A stretch of DNA of 64,000 nt from [Muricauda] lutisoli (nom. illeg.) (GCF_017313105.1 NZ_JAFLND010000003.1:560879-624878), one strand, 5' to 3'. Positions 36,092-45,812 are shown, counted from the stretch's first letter. Notes: generated from the sequence alone by a model not told the origin. Numbers and translations: made by a program.

Positions 36092-38314
36092 CTAATCCCT
36101 TCTTGGTTTCCTGTCGCGGTTGCCACCTCTGCGGTCGCCACCACCTCTACGGTCACCTCTATCATTTCTAGGTGGACGTTCTTTGTAACCTTCAGGTTTT
36201 GGCAACAAGGCTTTTCTTGATACCTTCTCCTTTTTGGTCCTTGGGTCGATACCGAAGTATTTCACGTCAAAAACATCACCCATGTTCACTACATCGGATA
36301 CATTTTCTGTACGTTCCCATGCCAATTCGGATACGTGAAGCAATACTTCGTTCCCCGGTGCCTCGGTGTATTCCACCACAGCTCCAAAGTCCAGCATTTT
36401 GATCACTTTGACCTCATAGACACTTCCGACCTCAGGCTTGAACATCAAGGCATCGATTTTGGCCAATACGGCATCGATACCATCCTGATCTGTTCCAAGA
36501 ATTTCCACGATACCTTCTTCGGTATCCGGGTCTTCGTTGATTACAATGGTAGTGTTGGTTGTTTTTTGAAGTTCTTGAATAACTTCACCACCTTTTCCAA
36601 TAAGTGCCCCAATGTATTCGCCAGGAATGATTCTGGTGACAATTTTTGGAGCGTAGGACTTCACTTCAGGTCTTGGCTCGGCAATGGTATCGATAAGTTT
36701 GCCCAAAATGTGCATTCTACCGTCTTTGGCCTGCATTAGAGCTTTTACCAAGATTTCGTACGAAAGTCCTTTTACCTTAATATCCATTTGGCAAGCGGTA
36801 ATACCGTCTTCGGTACCTGTTACCTTAAAGTCCATGTCTCCCAAGTGGTCTTCATCACCCAAGATATCGGATAGTACGGCATATTTACCAGTTTCTGTAT
36901 CGGTGATCAATCCCATGGCGATACCAGATACAGGTTTTTTCAACTGAACACCAGCATCCATCAATGCCATGGTACCGGAACATACGGTAGCCATGGAGGA
37001 TGAACCATTGGATTCCAATACTTCGGAAACTACACGTACGGTATACGGACAATCTTCTGGAATCATCCCTTTAAGAGCACGTTGTGCCAAGTTACCGTGG
37101 CCAATTTCTCTACGTGATGTACCACGAATTGGTCGTGCTTCACCTGTTGAGAAAGGAGGGAAGTTATAGTGCAAATAGAATGTTTCTTCACCTTCGTAAG
37201 ATGGCATGTCTATTTGGTTAGCTTCTCTGGATGTACCCAAAGTAACGGTTGCCAAAGCTTGTGTTTCACCACGGGTAAATATGGCAGAACCGTGTACGGA
37301 TGGTAAATAATCGGTTTCACACCAGATTGGTCTTACATCTGTAGTTTTACGTCCGTCCAAACGAAGCCCTTCTTCCAAAGTAAGGTTTCTAACAGCTTCT
37401 TTTTCGGCTTTGTGATAGTATTTGGAAACCAAATCACCAATTTCTTCCAATTCTTCTTCGGAGAAAGATGCTTTAATTTCTTCTTTGATAGCAGCAAATG
37501 CTTCGCCACGTTCTTTCTTGGATGAACCAGCTTTGGCCACTTCATAGACCTTATCGTAGGCCATGTCGTGTATTTTTTTCTGAAGATCTTCATCTTCAGC
37601 TTCAGTTTCGTACTCACGAACTTCTTTTTTACCGAAAGCTTCGGCCAATTTTACCTGTGCGGCACATTGTACTTTAATGGCTTCGTGGGCAAATTTGATG
37701 GCTTCTACCATTTCCTCCTCGGAAATTTCATCCATTTCACCTTCAACCATCATCACAGAATCTGCAGAGGCACCAATCATCATGTCGATGTCGGACTCTT
37801 TAAGTTGTGCTCTAGTCGGGTTGATGACCAACTCACCGTTGACCCTACCTACCCGAACTTCGGATATGGCACATTCGAATGGAAAATCCGAAAGTTGAAT
37901 GGCAGCGGAAGCAGCCAATCCAGCCATAGCATCAGGCATAACATCTTCGTCATGGGACATTAGCTGAATCATTACCTGTGTTTCGGAGTGATAATCTTTT
38001 GGGAACAAAGGCCTCAATACCCTGTCCACCAAACGCATGGTCAACACCTCTCCGTCACTTGGTCTAGCTTCTCTTTTAAAGAAACCGCCTGGATAACGCC
38101 CTGCAGCAGCAAATTTTTCACGATAATCCACGGTAAGTGGTAAAAAGTCCACATCCGCAGCTTTGTAATTTGAGACAACTGTACACAATAGCATACACTT
38201 GCCAGATTGGACAACAACAGAGCCATGGGCCTGCTTTGCCAGTTTTCCGGTTTCGATAGAAATCTCCCTACCGTCACCAAGGTCTATGACCTCTTTGAAT
38301 GTTTTTGGAATCAT
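36092..38314 (-). CDS. pnp: Polyribonucleotide nucleotidyltransferase (PNPase) with an Arg/Gly-rich tail
   Basis: This 740-residue exoribonuclease degrades RNA with phosphate. It has two RNase PH domains separated by a helical domain, then KH (about 555-615, [16 protein letters not shown]) and S1 (about 630-700, [19 protein letters not shown]). The catalytic-core segment around [16 protein letters not shown] is present. The last 30 residues are a repetitive Arg/Gly/Asp tail ([13 protein letters not shown]), likely extra RNA binding. It lies downstream of rpsO, the conserved order, separated by a terminator. Confidence 0.96.
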   Translation of the reverse strand: MIPKTFKEVIDLGDGREISIETGKLAKQAHGSVVVQSGKCMLLCTVVSNYKAADVDFLPLTVDYREKFAAAGRYPGGFFKREARPSDGEVLTMRLVDRVLRPLFPKDYHSETQVMIQLMSHDEDVMPDAMAGLAASAAIQLSDFPFECAISEVRVGRVNGELVINPTRAQLKESDIDMMIGASADSVMMVEGEMDEISEEEMVEAIKFAHEAIKVQCAAQVKLAEAFGKKEVREYETEAEDEDLQKKIHDMAYDKVYEVAKAGSSKKERGEAFAAIKEEIKASFSEEELEEIGDLVSKYYHKAEKEAVRNLTLEEGLRLDGRKTTDVRPIWCETDYLPSVHGSAIFTRGETQALATVTLGTSREANQIDMPSYEGEETFYLHYNFPPFSTGEARPIRGTSRREIGHGNLAQRALKGMIPEDCPYTVRVVSEVLESNGSSSMATVCSGTMALMDAGVQLKKPVSGIAMGLITDTETGKYAVLSDILGDEDHLGDMDFKVTGTEDGITACQMDIKVKGLSYEILVKALMQAKDGRMHILGKLIDTIAEPRPEVKSYAPKIVTRIIPGEYIGALIGKGGEVIQELQKTTNTTIVINEDPDTEEGIVEILGTDQDGIDAVLAKIDALMFKPEVGSVYEVKVIKMLDFGAVVEYTEAPGNEVLLHVSELAWERTENVSDVVNMGDVFDVKYFGIDPRTKKEKVSRKALLPKPEGYKERPPRNDRGDRRGGGDRRGGNRDRKPRRD

Positions 38315-38365
38315 AAAAATAATCTTACCCTACCTTTTAGGAAGGGTTGTTAAACATTTGGTCTA

Positions 38366-38380
38366 CCGCCATCCGGGCGG
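38366..38380 (-). other. GC-rich hairpin in the pnp leader
   Basis: CCGCC pairs with GGCGG around a short loop, about 50-65 bases before the pnp ATG. In E. coli the pnp leader hairpin is used for autoregulation; whether this one is used that way is unknown. Confidence 0.35.
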
Positions 38381-38505
38381 TCGGGTTGTGTTGTTGTTGT
38401 GTGTGCCTAGGGGCACTTGACCAATGAAAAACTATTTGTAGCTTTTTGTGTTTGCCCAATTATTAACCGGGACTTTTTGTTGTTGAAACAAGTTCAACCA
38501 AAACA

Positions 38506-38529
38506 AAGGGGAAGCCTAAGCCTCCCCTT
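38506..38529 (-). terminator. Terminator between rpsO and pnp
   Basis: AAGGGGA-GC pairs with GC-TCCCCTT (one mismatched pair) around a CTAA loop, seven bases after the rpsO stop. The minus-strand tail is U/G-rich, so read-through into pnp is possible. Confidence 0.65.
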
Positions 38530-38535
38530 ATATTT

Positions 38536-38805
38536 TTATTTTCTAATATTCAATTCCTTGATCAAGGAACGGTATTTTTCAATATCTTTTTTCTTCAGGT
38601 AATCCAAAAGACTACGTCTTTTACCTACCAATGCCACCAAAGAACGCTCAGTGTTATAATCTTTGTGGTTCTTTTTAAGGTGTCCTGTCAAATGGTTGAT
38701 ACGGTGTGTGAACAATGCAATTTGCCCTTCCGTAGAACCTGTGTTGCTCTCAGAGCCGCCGTGTTTCTTGAAGATTTCGGCTTTTACTTCTTTTGTTAAA
38801 TACAT
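38536..38805 (-). CDS. rpsO: 30S ribosomal protein S15
   Basis: The product has 89 residues, the normal family length. It is helical, with the rRNA-binding motif around HGGSESNTGSTEGQIALFTHRI and the conserved HLKKNHKDYNTERSLVALVGKRRSLLDYL. S15 binds the central domain of 16S rRNA early in 30S assembly. It has its own promoter (38858) and a leader with a small hairpin (GATTGA AGG TCAATC on the minus strand), and lies upstream of pnp. Confidence 0.97.
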   Translation of the reverse strand: MYLTKEVKAEIFKKHGGSESNTGSTEGQIALFTHRINHLTGHLKKNHKDYNTERSLVALVGKRRSLLDYLKKKDIEKYRSLIKELNIRK

Positions 38806-38857
38806 TCCAATATTATTTAAATGATTTTTATGTATTGATTGACCTTCAATCAGCGTG

Positions 38858-38865
38858 CAAAGATA
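38858..38865 (-). promoter_or_regulatory. -7 element of the rpsO promoter
   Basis: The minus strand reads TATCTTTG, an exact TAnnTTTG match, 52 bases before the rpsO ATG. Confidence 0.6.
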
Positions 38866-38942
38866 TGCTTTTATTTGAATTTAATGTGCTTATTAAATAA
38901 ACATTTAAGCCAGCCCGATTCATGGATTCACATAGATAAAAC

Positions 38943-38972
38943 AAAAAAAGCCCCAAATACAGGGGGCTTTTA
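38943..38972 (-). terminator. Terminator of accD
   Basis: AAAAGCCCC pairs with GGGGGCTTTT around CAAATACA, immediately after the accD stop. A seven-A run on the left gives the U-tract. Confidence 0.85.
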
Positions 38973-39833
38973 TTAATTTCTTACGGGTTGATTGGTAATC
39001 AAATCTATATATAGATTGATTTTTTTCTTCAGATCTCTACGATGGGTGATGAAATCCAAGAAACCATGTTCCTTAAGGAACTCGGATGTTTGGAAACCTT
39101 CAGGAAGGTCTTTTCCTGTTGTGTCTTTTACAACTCTAGGTCCTGCAAACCCGATCAATGCGCCCGGCTCGGCTATATTGATATCTCCCAACATGGCATA
39201 TGAAGCTGTTGTTCCTCCTGTGGTGGGGTCGGTACACAACGAAATGTAAGGTATTTTTGCATCTGCCAACTGGGCCAATTTCGCAGAGGTTTTTGCTAAC
39301 TGCATCAATGATAGGGCAGCCTCCATCATACGTGCTCCACCTGATTTGGAAATCATGACAAATGGAATCTTTTTCCTTTTGGCCACATCGATGGCGCGGG
39401 ATATTTTTTCACCTACCACACTTCCCATGGAACCTCCGATAAAGGCAAAATCCATACAGGCAACCACAATATCCTTACCTTGGGATTTGCCAACGGCAGT
39501 CCTCACGGCATCTTTTAATCCTGTTTTTTTCTGGGCAGCTTTAAGACGGTCTGAATATTTTTTGGTGTCTTCGAACTTTAGGGGGTCTTTGGACGTCATT
39601 TTTGTGTCAAGTTCACGGAACTTGTTATCATCAAAAAGAATCTCAAAATATTCTTTGCTACCGATGCGAACGTGATAATCATCTTCTGGACTTACATAGA
39701 AGTTTTTGGCCAAATCTTCGGCCTCAACAATTTTGCCAGTGGGAGATTTATACCATAATCCCTTGGGAGTATCTTTTTTCTCCTCTGTAGCTGTTTGTAT
39801 TCCTTTTTCCTTTCTTTTAAACCAAGACGACAT
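38973..39833 (-). CDS. accD: Acetyl-CoA carboxylase carboxyltransferase subunit beta, zinc ribbon ligands absent
   Basis: With AccA, this 286-residue subunit transfers the carboxyl from biotin-carboxyl carrier to acetyl-CoA, the first step of fatty-acid synthesis. The crotonase-like core is intact: [45 protein letters not shown] and GFAGPRVVK. The N-terminal region that in E. coli forms a four-Cys zinc ribbon aligns but has lost its ligands: K29-S-P-T-G replaces KCDSCG and S48-P-E-D51 replaces CPKC. The gene follows fba by 27 bases on the same strand and is probably co-transcribed with it. Confidence 0.95.
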   Translation of the reverse strand: MSSWFKRKEKGIQTATEEKKDTPKGLWYKSPTGKIVEAEDLAKNFYVSPEDDYHVRIGSKEYFEILFDDNKFRELDTKMTSKDPLKFEDTKKYSDRLKAAQKKTGLKDAVRTAVGKSQGKDIVVACMDFAFIGGSMGSVVGEKISRAIDVAKRKKIPFVMISKSGGARMMEAALSLMQLAKTSAKLAQLADAKIPYISLCTDPTTGGTTASYAMLGDINIAEPGALIGFAGPRVVKDTTGKDLPEGFQTSEFLKEHGFLDFITHRRDLKKKINLYIDLITNQPVRN

Positions 39834-39860
39834 GCAATCAATATTTAGTTAGACAAAGGC

Positions 39861-40928
39861 TTACAAAGTATTAACGTTGTTCAAATCCTCGAAGGCTTTT
39901 TTCAAACGAGCGATGAAAGTTTTTTCACCTTCTCTGAGCCAAACTCGTGGATCGTAGAATTTTTTGTTGGGTTGGTCATCACCATCAGGGTTTCCGATCT
40001 GTGTTTGAAGGTAATCGGCCTTACCTTGGATATAATCCCTAACACCTTCCAAGAATGCATACTGCAAATCGGTATCGATGTTCATTTTGATTACCCCGTA
40101 ACCAATGGCTTCTCTAATTTCCTCCAAAGTGGAACCGGAACCTCCGTGGAACACAAAATCGATATGATTGTGTTCAACTCCGTATTTCTCGGTGATAAAC
40201 TCTTGAGAGTTTTTAAGAATCTTCGGAGTCAGTTTTACGTTACCAGGCTTGTATACCCCATGTACGTTACCAAATGCAGCTGCAATGGTAAATTTTGGGC
40301 TAACTTTTGAAAGTTCTTCGTAAGCAAAGGCCACTTCTTCGGGCTGTGTGTACAATTTGGAATCGTCAACATCTGTATTGTCCACACCATCTTCCTCACC
40401 TCCAGTGATTCCCAATTCAATCTCCAAAGTCATGTCCATTTTGCTCATGCGCTCTAGATATCCTTTGCAGATTTCAATGTTTTCTTCGATAGGCTCTTCG
40501 GAAAGGTCGATCATGTGCGAACTGAACAGAGATTTTCCAGTTTCTTTGTAGTGCTCTTCACTGGCATCCAATAGCCCATCGATCCAAGGCAATAATTTTT
40601 TAGCGCAATGGTCTGTATGAAGGATTACGGTTGCTCCATAGGCCTCCGCCAATTGGTGAACGTGCTTAGCACCTGCAACAGCTCCAAGAATTGCGGCTTT
40701 TTGACCATCGTTTGAAAGTCCTTTACCTGCATTGAACTGGGCTCCTCCATTCGAAAATTGAATGATTACGGGAGAATTCAATGTGGCGGCAGTTTCCATT
40801 ACGGCGTTGATACTGTCCGAACCGATTACGTTTACGGCCGGAAGCGCGTATCCGTTTTCTTTGGCATGATTGAAAATTGCTTGTACTTCATCACCGGTTG
40901 CAACACCGGGCTTTATATTGTGGGACAT
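39861..40928 (-). CDS. fbaA: Class II fructose-bisphosphate aldolase
   Basis: This 355-residue zinc-dependent glycolytic/gluconeogenic enzyme cleaves fructose-1,6-bisphosphate. Metal and catalytic motifs are visible: VILHTDHCAKK, ELGITGGEEDGVDN, GNVHGVYKPGNVKL and FVFHGGSGS followed by the NIDTDLQYAF loop. The length fits type IIA. It stands 5' of accD with a 27-base gap. Confidence 0.96.
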   Translation of the reverse strand: MSHNIKPGVATGDEVQAIFNHAKENGYALPAVNVIGSDSINAVMETAATLNSPVIIQFSNGGAQFNAGKGLSNDGQKAAILGAVAGAKHVHQLAEAYGATVILHTDHCAKKLLPWIDGLLDASEEHYKETGKSLFSSHMIDLSEEPIEENIEICKGYLERMSKMDMTLEIELGITGGEEDGVDNTDVDDSKLYTQPEEVAFAYEELSKVSPKFTIAAAFGNVHGVYKPGNVKLTPKILKNSQEFITEKYGVEHNHIDFVFHGGSGSTLEEIREAIGYGVIKMNIDTDLQYAFLEGVRDYIQGKADYLQTQIGNPDGDDQPNKKFYDPRVWLREGEKTFIARLKKAFEDLNNVNTL

Positions 40929-40958
40929 AGTTATATTGGTTTCGAGTTAAATAGGAGA

Positions 40959-40966
40959 CAAAAGTA
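40959..40966 (-). promoter_or_regulatory. -7 element of the fba-accD unit
   Basis: The minus strand reads TACTTTTG, an exact TAnnTTTG match, 30 bases before the fba ATG. A convincing -33 TTG was not seen. Confidence 0.55.
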
Positions 40967-40980
40967 ATAAAATATTTGCT

Positions 40981-43545
40981 CTAGAAAGGATAATTGATCC
41001 CTATGTTGAACACGGCTCTTTTGAAGTTGTAACCATCGAACCACCGATCTGATCCAACTTTAGCGGGATTATAGGTCTTGAAGCCTACATCCAACCTAAA
41101 AACGAAATAGGTGAAATCGTACCGTAGCCCAACCCCGGTGCCCAATGCAATGTCCGTTAACGATGAAAAACCGCTAAAGATGGCTTCTGGGTTGGTTTCA
41201 TTGTCAAATACGTTCCAAATATTGCCGGCATCTGCAAAAAGAGCCCCTTTCACATCTCCTGCGATCGGGAATCGGTATTCAAGGTTTAGGGCCAATTTTA
41301 AATTGGCCTCATTAAAATCATTGACATTGTCGGTTCTGCCGGGCCCCAGTTCGTATGCGTTCCAGGCACGATTATCATTGGATCCCCCAGCAAAATAACT
41401 GCGAACAAAAGGAATATTGTCCGAATTGCCATATGGAATGGCCAAGCCCGAGAAACTTCTGAAGGCAATCACTTGGGAGCCTCCAATTTCCCAATGCCTG
41501 ATATAATCGAACTCGGTTTTCACATATTGAGAATAGGGAACGCCAAAAACTAGATTCTGCCCATCGGGGTTTTTGTTAAAAGGTAAAATATTGTTGATAA
41601 CTGAGAGCATGCCCCCAGCACTTTCCAGTTTTATACGATACTGGTAAAAATCCAGATCGTTTATCCCTGATTTGCTGTTTTTGGTATGTGTGTAGTTGGT
41701 AGCAAAAATCAGGTTGTTCTCAGTAAGTCTTCTTCGCCTTTCCTCAATACTGTTTACTTCGTCAAATTGCTCTTCACTTACCTGTATGGAGCCGTTCAGA
41801 ACATCACGTGCAAAATCATTGGCTCCGGTGGGAATATCTAGTTGCGGGTCTTCACCTTCGTCTTGTATGGGTTCAAAATAGGAGGCGTATTGGGGGTCGT
41901 CCTGGAACTCATCAGCTATATTGTCCAAATTGGAAAAAGTGTTTCGATATACGTTATAAAAATTATCAGGGTTTACGTTTCGAACATACTCCACATTCAA
42001 TAGTTCAATATTATTTTTTAGGCGGTCGGAGGGAGACCAATTGTAAGATAGTATGGAATTAAGGGATTGTTTGTCCAAGCCAATGTTTCGTTGGAAGTTG
42101 GTACCGGCCGATAACCGACTTTGTGGCAACATATAGTGAGGAATTATTCTTTCGGTGTTGAACGGCAACCATATTCTAGGAAATGTAATGTTGATATCTC
42201 CACCAAGTTCAGAGGTAAAGGTTTCATTGGACAGGGAGGCATCACTCAGCAATCCAATGGATCCCCGGGCACTTACATTCAATGTCTCCGCACCTCCAAA
42301 TACATTTCTTGTAATTACGGAAGCACTGAAGGCGGTACCTACTTGCTGAATGTTGGAGTGGGTTACATCAAAATTGAGGTTAAGCGAATATTTGGGTTTT
42401 GCTGCCAAATAAATATTTGTTTCCAATCCTGTTTGTGTGGAGTCGGGTATAAAATCAATATTGGGGTATTTAAACGTGTTCAGGTTGGTGATTTGCCTGT
42501 AGGTCCGTATCCTGTCCAAATCCCTATAAACGCTGTCTTTTTCAAAGAAAATGGCATCGGCAAGAGCCTTGGGTTTATATCTGAGTTTGTCACTGTAATA
42601 AATATTGTAGTGTTCATATTCCTCCTTTTGTAAGGTGTCGGTGGTGCCATTGATGTTGTAATCGGCATAAATATTAATTTTTTTGTGCCGGGCTACCTTA
42701 TATGGGGTGCCAGTTTCCGTAGTGTCGCTCGTACTCCTAAACTTTTTAATATTTAGTTGGACATCCATTAATTTATCGTTGCTAGCAACCGTTGTGTCCC
42801 TCAATATATCGTAGTTGATGGAGCTTTCCTGAAAATTATAAACCCCAGAATTCCGGAAAAGTGTGGTCAAGCGTTCCCGTTCCAAGGTAAATTTCTCTAG
42901 ATCGAACTGTTCCCCTTTTTTTACAAAACTTTGTCTGGAAGCATTTTTGTAGATCGAATCCAATTCCGGAGAGGTAATGTTTTTTTGGATCGTATCTATT
43001 ATATATGGTTTGTTCAGGGTAATACTGTATTCGATCTTGGCCCTTTTCTTTTTTTCGTTTATAATTTCATAAGAGCCTGTATTGTTAAAGTATCCTTTAG
43101 TGTTATAATAAGCTTTAAGATTGTTGATGGATTCATTGGTTTCGGCAGTATCTATTATAACTGGAGGTTCGCCAATTCTTTTTAAAAATTCGCTGTACCC
43201 TTTTACCATAAATGACTCACTCAGTCTATTGACCTGTTTTTCGGAAAGCAGGTTGTTGAGTCGTTTTTCCCTTTTTTCTTTTCGGTGCAACCAATCTTGA
43301 AAAGATGAATCGGGGTTTTCCTTGGCGAGATTGTAAAGGTTCAATTTTAAAGGGTAGCCCAAAACACTGCTATTGGGTTTTTGCGTTATAAGTCCCTTGA
43401 TTTCGCTGTCGCCAACTTTTTCATCGTTGACCAAAATGGAGTTTTTAGTGAGCAATAATTCATCCTCCCCAACTTTTTTTAAGGTATTGCAACCCGAAAT
43501 GCTTAGCAAAAGGAACAATAATCCTATTTTTGCCCAGTTGCACAT
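40981..43545 (-). CDS. tamL: Outer-membrane assembly lipoprotein TamL (BamA/TamA superfamily)
   Basis: The product has 854 residues from ATG 43545. Signal peptide and lipobox end at Cys19 (LLSISGCNTLKK). POTRA-like repeats occupy about 25-420, followed by a C-terminal 16-strand Omp85 barrel that ends in a phenylalanine (IGINYPF). TamL is the Bacteroidota lipoprotein variant of TamA and works with TamB in outer-membrane assembly. The ATG at 43566 is also in frame, but the -7 element at 43573-43580 would leave it almost leaderless, so 43545 is preferred. Confidence 0.85.
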   Translation of the reverse strand: MCNWAKIGLLFLLLSISGCNTLKKVGEDELLLTKNSILVNDEKVGDSEIKGLITQKPNSSVLGYPLKLNLYNLAKENPDSSFQDWLHRKEKREKRLNNLLSEKQVNRLSESFMVKGYSEFLKRIGEPPVIIDTAETNESINNLKAYYNTKGYFNNTGSYEIINEKKKRAKIEYSITLNKPYIIDTIQKNITSPELDSIYKNASRQSFVKKGEQFDLEKFTLERERLTTLFRNSGVYNFQESSINYDILRDTTVASNDKLMDVQLNIKKFRSTSDTTETGTPYKVARHKKINIYADYNINGTTDTLQKEEYEHYNIYYSDKLRYKPKALADAIFFEKDSVYRDLDRIRTYRQITNLNTFKYPNIDFIPDSTQTGLETNIYLAAKPKYSLNLNFDVTHSNIQQVGTAFSASVITRNVFGGAETLNVSARGSIGLLSDASLSNETFTSELGGDINITFPRIWLPFNTERIIPHYMLPQSRLSAGTNFQRNIGLDKQSLNSILSYNWSPSDRLKNNIELLNVEYVRNVNPDNFYNVYRNTFSNLDNIADEFQDDPQYASYFEPIQDEGEDPQLDIPTGANDFARDVLNGSIQVSEEQFDEVNSIEERRRRLTENNLIFATNYTHTKNSKSGINDLDFYQYRIKLESAGGMLSVINNILPFNKNPDGQNLVFGVPYSQYVKTEFDYIRHWEIGGSQVIAFRSFSGLAIPYGNSDNIPFVRSYFAGGSNDNRAWNAYELGPGRTDNVNDFNEANLKLALNLEYRFPIAGDVKGALFADAGNIWNVFDNETNPEAIFSGFSSLTDIALGTGVGLRYDFTYFVFRLDVGFKTYNPAKVGSDRWFDGYNFKRAVFNIGINYPF
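43525..43532 (+). promoter_or_regulatory. Possible -7 element for the SpoU methylase gene
   Basis: TATTTTTG is an exact TAnnTTTG match on the plus strand, 58 bases before ATG 43591. It lies inside the 5' end of the divergent tamL gene. Confidence 0.4.
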
Positions 43546-43572
43546 TAGACCTAAAGAACCCCTCATAGACGC

Positions 43573-43580
43573 CAAAAATA
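43573..43580 (-). promoter_or_regulatory. -7 element of the tamL promoter
   Basis: The minus strand reads TATTTTTG (TAnnTTTG), preceded by TTTTTTG with a 17-base spacer. The predicted transcript would begin near 43566, which favours translation from 43545. Confidence 0.55.
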
Positions 43581-43590
43581 CACGATTTAG

Positions 43591-44310
43591 ATGGTTACAA
43601 AAAACCAAATTAAACTAGTTGTTAGCTTAAAGCAAAAAAAGTACCGATCTCAACACGGACTCTTCGTGGTGGAAGGAGAAAAGGTGGTGAATGAATTGTT
43701 GTTGGCGGGAATTAAACCATTTCAGGTTTTTGTGGACGACCCCGGGTTTATGGAAAAATTCAAAGAAGCTGCACTGGTATCCAAAAAGGATCTGAAACAA
43801 ATGAGTAGCCTAACACACCCCAATGGTGTACTGGGTGTTTTTTATATGATCGAATTTCATGACAGCGTTGCCAATGATTGGGTCGTAGCCTTGGATGCGG
43901 TCCGAGATCCCGGAAATTTGGGAACGATTATTAGACTTTGTGATTGGTTTGGGATAAAACAAATCATTTGCTCCACAGATACCGTGGATTGTTATAATCC
44001 CAAAGTCCTGCAGGCCACAATGGGGTCCATGGCCAGGGTCCATATTTCCTATGTTGATTTGAAGGAATTTTTGAGCAAAGCAAGTCTTCCTATATATGGA
44101 GCTTATATGGATGGTGAATCGGTTCACAGCAAGGATTTGCCAGATAAGGGCATATTGATAATGGGCAACGAAGCCAATGGGATTTCTAAAGAAGTGGGGG
44201 CATTTATTACTGAAAAAATTTCCATTCCCCAATATGGAGGTTCAACGACCGAAAGTCTTAATGTGGCTACGGCCACAGCGATTCTACTTAACGAAATACG
44301 AAGGGGGTAG
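43591..44310 (+). CDS. SpoU/TrmH-family RNA 2'-O-methyltransferase
   Basis: This 239-residue enzyme has a short N-terminal substrate-binding domain (KYRSQHGLFVVEGEKVVNELL) and a SPOUT knot domain with the three family motifs: DAVRDPGNLGTIIRLCDWFG, MGNEANGIS and IPQYGGSTTESLNVATATAI. It methylates the ribose 2'-OH of rRNA or tRNA; the target cannot be told here. It is divergent from tamL with only 45 bases between start codons and convergent with porT, one base apart. Confidence 0.92.
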   Translation: MVTKNQIKLVVSLKQKKYRSQHGLFVVEGEKVVNELLLAGIKPFQVFVDDPGFMEKFKEAALVSKKDLKQMSSLTHPNGVLGVFYMIEFHDSVANDWVVALDAVRDPGNLGTIIRLCDWFGIKQIICSTDTVDCYNPKVLQATMGSMARVHISYVDLKEFLSKASLPIYGAYMDGESVHSKDLPDKGILIMGNEANGISKEVGAFITEKISIPQYGGSTTESLNVATATAILLNEIRRG

Positions 44311-44311
44311 T

Positions 44312-45010
44312 TTATTCAAAAGTAAAATTGATGAAGATGCCCCTGGTTCGCATAGCATTGATGTTTCCGGTCCAAGGACTGTTAGGGTCAGCATCAGGGA
44401 CCAATTCATCCGTAAGGGCAAAAACACCGCGTATGGATGGTGTGAACTTGAAGTATTCTGTATAAAAATCAATTCCGAATCCCAGTTCGTAGCCGTAAAC
44501 ATTTTGTTTCATCCTAAATTGTCCACTGCTATTGTCATCCAAGCTGTCTTCTTGGCTGCCTAGATTAATAGATGTGTAGACCCCTCCTATGATAAAAGGT
44601 TTCCAGTTTCCAATTCTACGTGTGCTAGCTTTGATCAATAGGGGAAAGCGGATATAGGTTGAACGAACCTCCCGGATAGCTTCTGCTTCGGAAGCAAAAC
44701 CTGGAAAGCCCAAAGTTCTCGAAGTGTACAGCAAGCCGGGCTCAAAACGGGCATCCAAAAACTCATTGATTCTGAGTTCACCGATCAAACCCACATTAAA
44801 ACCAAAACTTTTATCCACCAAAATGTCTCTGCCAATATCTTCTTTGTATTCAAATTGAAAATCATACTGGTTAAATCCGAGATAATATCCCCAGTTCAAA
44901 AATTTCTTATCCTCGTTTTGAAGATTTAGAATGGGTTCCCCACCAAACTGGGCGTTTGCGAAGTTGTTCGACAATACAATCAGTCCAAAAAGGATAAGGA
45001 GATTTTTCAT
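44312..45010 (-). CDS. porT: Type IX secretion outer-membrane protein PorT/SprT
   Basis: The product has 232 residues from ATG 45010, with a signal peptide (MKNLLILFGLIVLSNNFANA) and an eight-strand beta-barrel-like pattern ending in Phe-Glu (INFTFE). PorT is required for T9SS secretion in Porphyromonas and Flavobacterium. A general PorT-like outer-membrane barrel family exists, but the position directly after ubiE is the arrangement I know for the true porT/sprT. The longer frame from 45031 overlaps the ubiE stop. Confidence 0.82.
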   Translation of the reverse strand: MKNLLILFGLIVLSNNFANAQFGGEPILNLQNEDKKFLNWGYYLGFNQYDFQFEYKEDIGRDILVDKSFGFNVGLIGELRINEFLDARFEPGLLYTSRTLGFPGFASEAEAIREVRSTYIRFPLLIKASTRRIGNWKPFIIGGVYTSINLGSQEDSLDDNSSGQFRMKQNVYGYELGFGIDFYTEYFKFTPSIRGVFALTDELVPDADPNSPWTGNINAMRTRGIFINFTFE

Positions 45011-45014
45011 TAAT

Positions 45015-45743
45015 CTATTTTGAAGCGACATAAATGGATGCTACACCCATGGTCTGTGGTTTGTTCTCTACACCTATAAACCCAATTTTCCTCAAAATAT
45101 TGTTGAAAGCCTCCCCATGAGGGAAAACTGATGCCGATTCACTTAAATACGTATAGGCTGACCTGTCCTTGGAAAACAGTTTCCCAATGGCCGGCATTAT
45201 ATGCTTGGTGTAGATTTTATAGCCTTGTTTAAAAGGGGTTTTGGTGGGAACAGAGGTTTCAAGTACCACAAAATGCCCCCCTGGTTTCAAGACCCTATGG
45301 ATTTCTTCCAGACCTTTTTCCAGGTTCTCAAAATTACGAACGCCGAAGGCAACAGTGATCGCATCGAACGAATTTTCCTCGAAGGGGAGGTTTTCGCTGT
45401 CCCCAACAACCATTTCTATGGTGCTTTGCAAGTTTTTATTCGATACTTTTTTCTTGCCCACTTCAAGCATACCCGGGGACAGGTCGAGCCCCACTATTTT
45501 TTCGGCACCTGTTTTTGCCATGGCAATAGCAAGGTCGCCGGTTCCCGTAGCTATATCCAGAATGGAATTTGGGGACTTGTCCTTTAAAAAAGCTACAATG
45601 CGCTTACGCCATTTAACATCGGTTCCAAAGGAAATCACGCGGTTGAGACCATCATAATTTCCAGAAATATTATCGAACATCTGTTTTACCTGTTCTTTCT
45701 TCCCGAGTTCAGATTCTTTGTAGGGCGTTACCTTTTTCGACAT
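45015..45743 (-). CDS. ubiE: Demethylmenaquinone/ubiquinone methyltransferase UbiE/MenG
   Basis: The product has 242 residues from ATG 45743 (MSKKVTPYKESELGKKEQ); upstream in-frame codons lie above the promoter and are discarded. The SAM motif DIATGTGDLAIAMA and the family motifs VAFGVRNFEN and YTKHIMPAIGKLFS are clear. In Bacteroidota the quinone is menaquinone, so the substrate is demethylmenaquinone. The porT gene follows four bases after its stop. Confidence 0.94.
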   Translation of the reverse strand: MSKKVTPYKESELGKKEQVKQMFDNISGNYDGLNRVISFGTDVKWRKRIVAFLKDKSPNSILDIATGTGDLAIAMAKTGAEKIVGLDLSPGMLEVGKKKVSNKNLQSTIEMVVGDSENLPFEENSFDAITVAFGVRNFENLEKGLEEIHRVLKPGGHFVVLETSVPTKTPFKQGYKIYTKHIMPAIGKLFSKDRSAYTYLSESASVFPHGEAFNNILRKIGFIGVENKPQTMGVASIYVASK

Positions 45744-45759
45744 CGCTTTAATTTGCTGG

Positions 45760-45767
45760 CAAATATA
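45760..45767 (-). promoter_or_regulatory. -7 element of the ubiE-porT operon
   Basis: The minus strand reads TATATTTG, an exact consensus match, 16 bases before the ATG at 45743. A TTTTTG lies 23 bases further upstream. This fixes the start against the longer open frame. Confidence 0.65.
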
Positions 45768-45804
45768 CAACTTAGCTAAAGGGATGTAGACAAAAATATT
45801 TGTG

Positions 45805-45812
45805 TAATTTTG
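45805..45812 (+). promoter_or_regulatory. Possible -7 element of the trkAH operon
   Basis: TAATTTTG is an exact TAnnTTTG match on the plus strand, giving a leader of about 120 bases before trkA. Confidence 0.4.

Noticed and set aside
36090-36175. Tandem-like GC-rich repeats at the pnp 3' end
   Set aside because: They encode the Arg/Gly-rich tail of PNPase and show irregular spacing, so not a CRISPR or satellite array.
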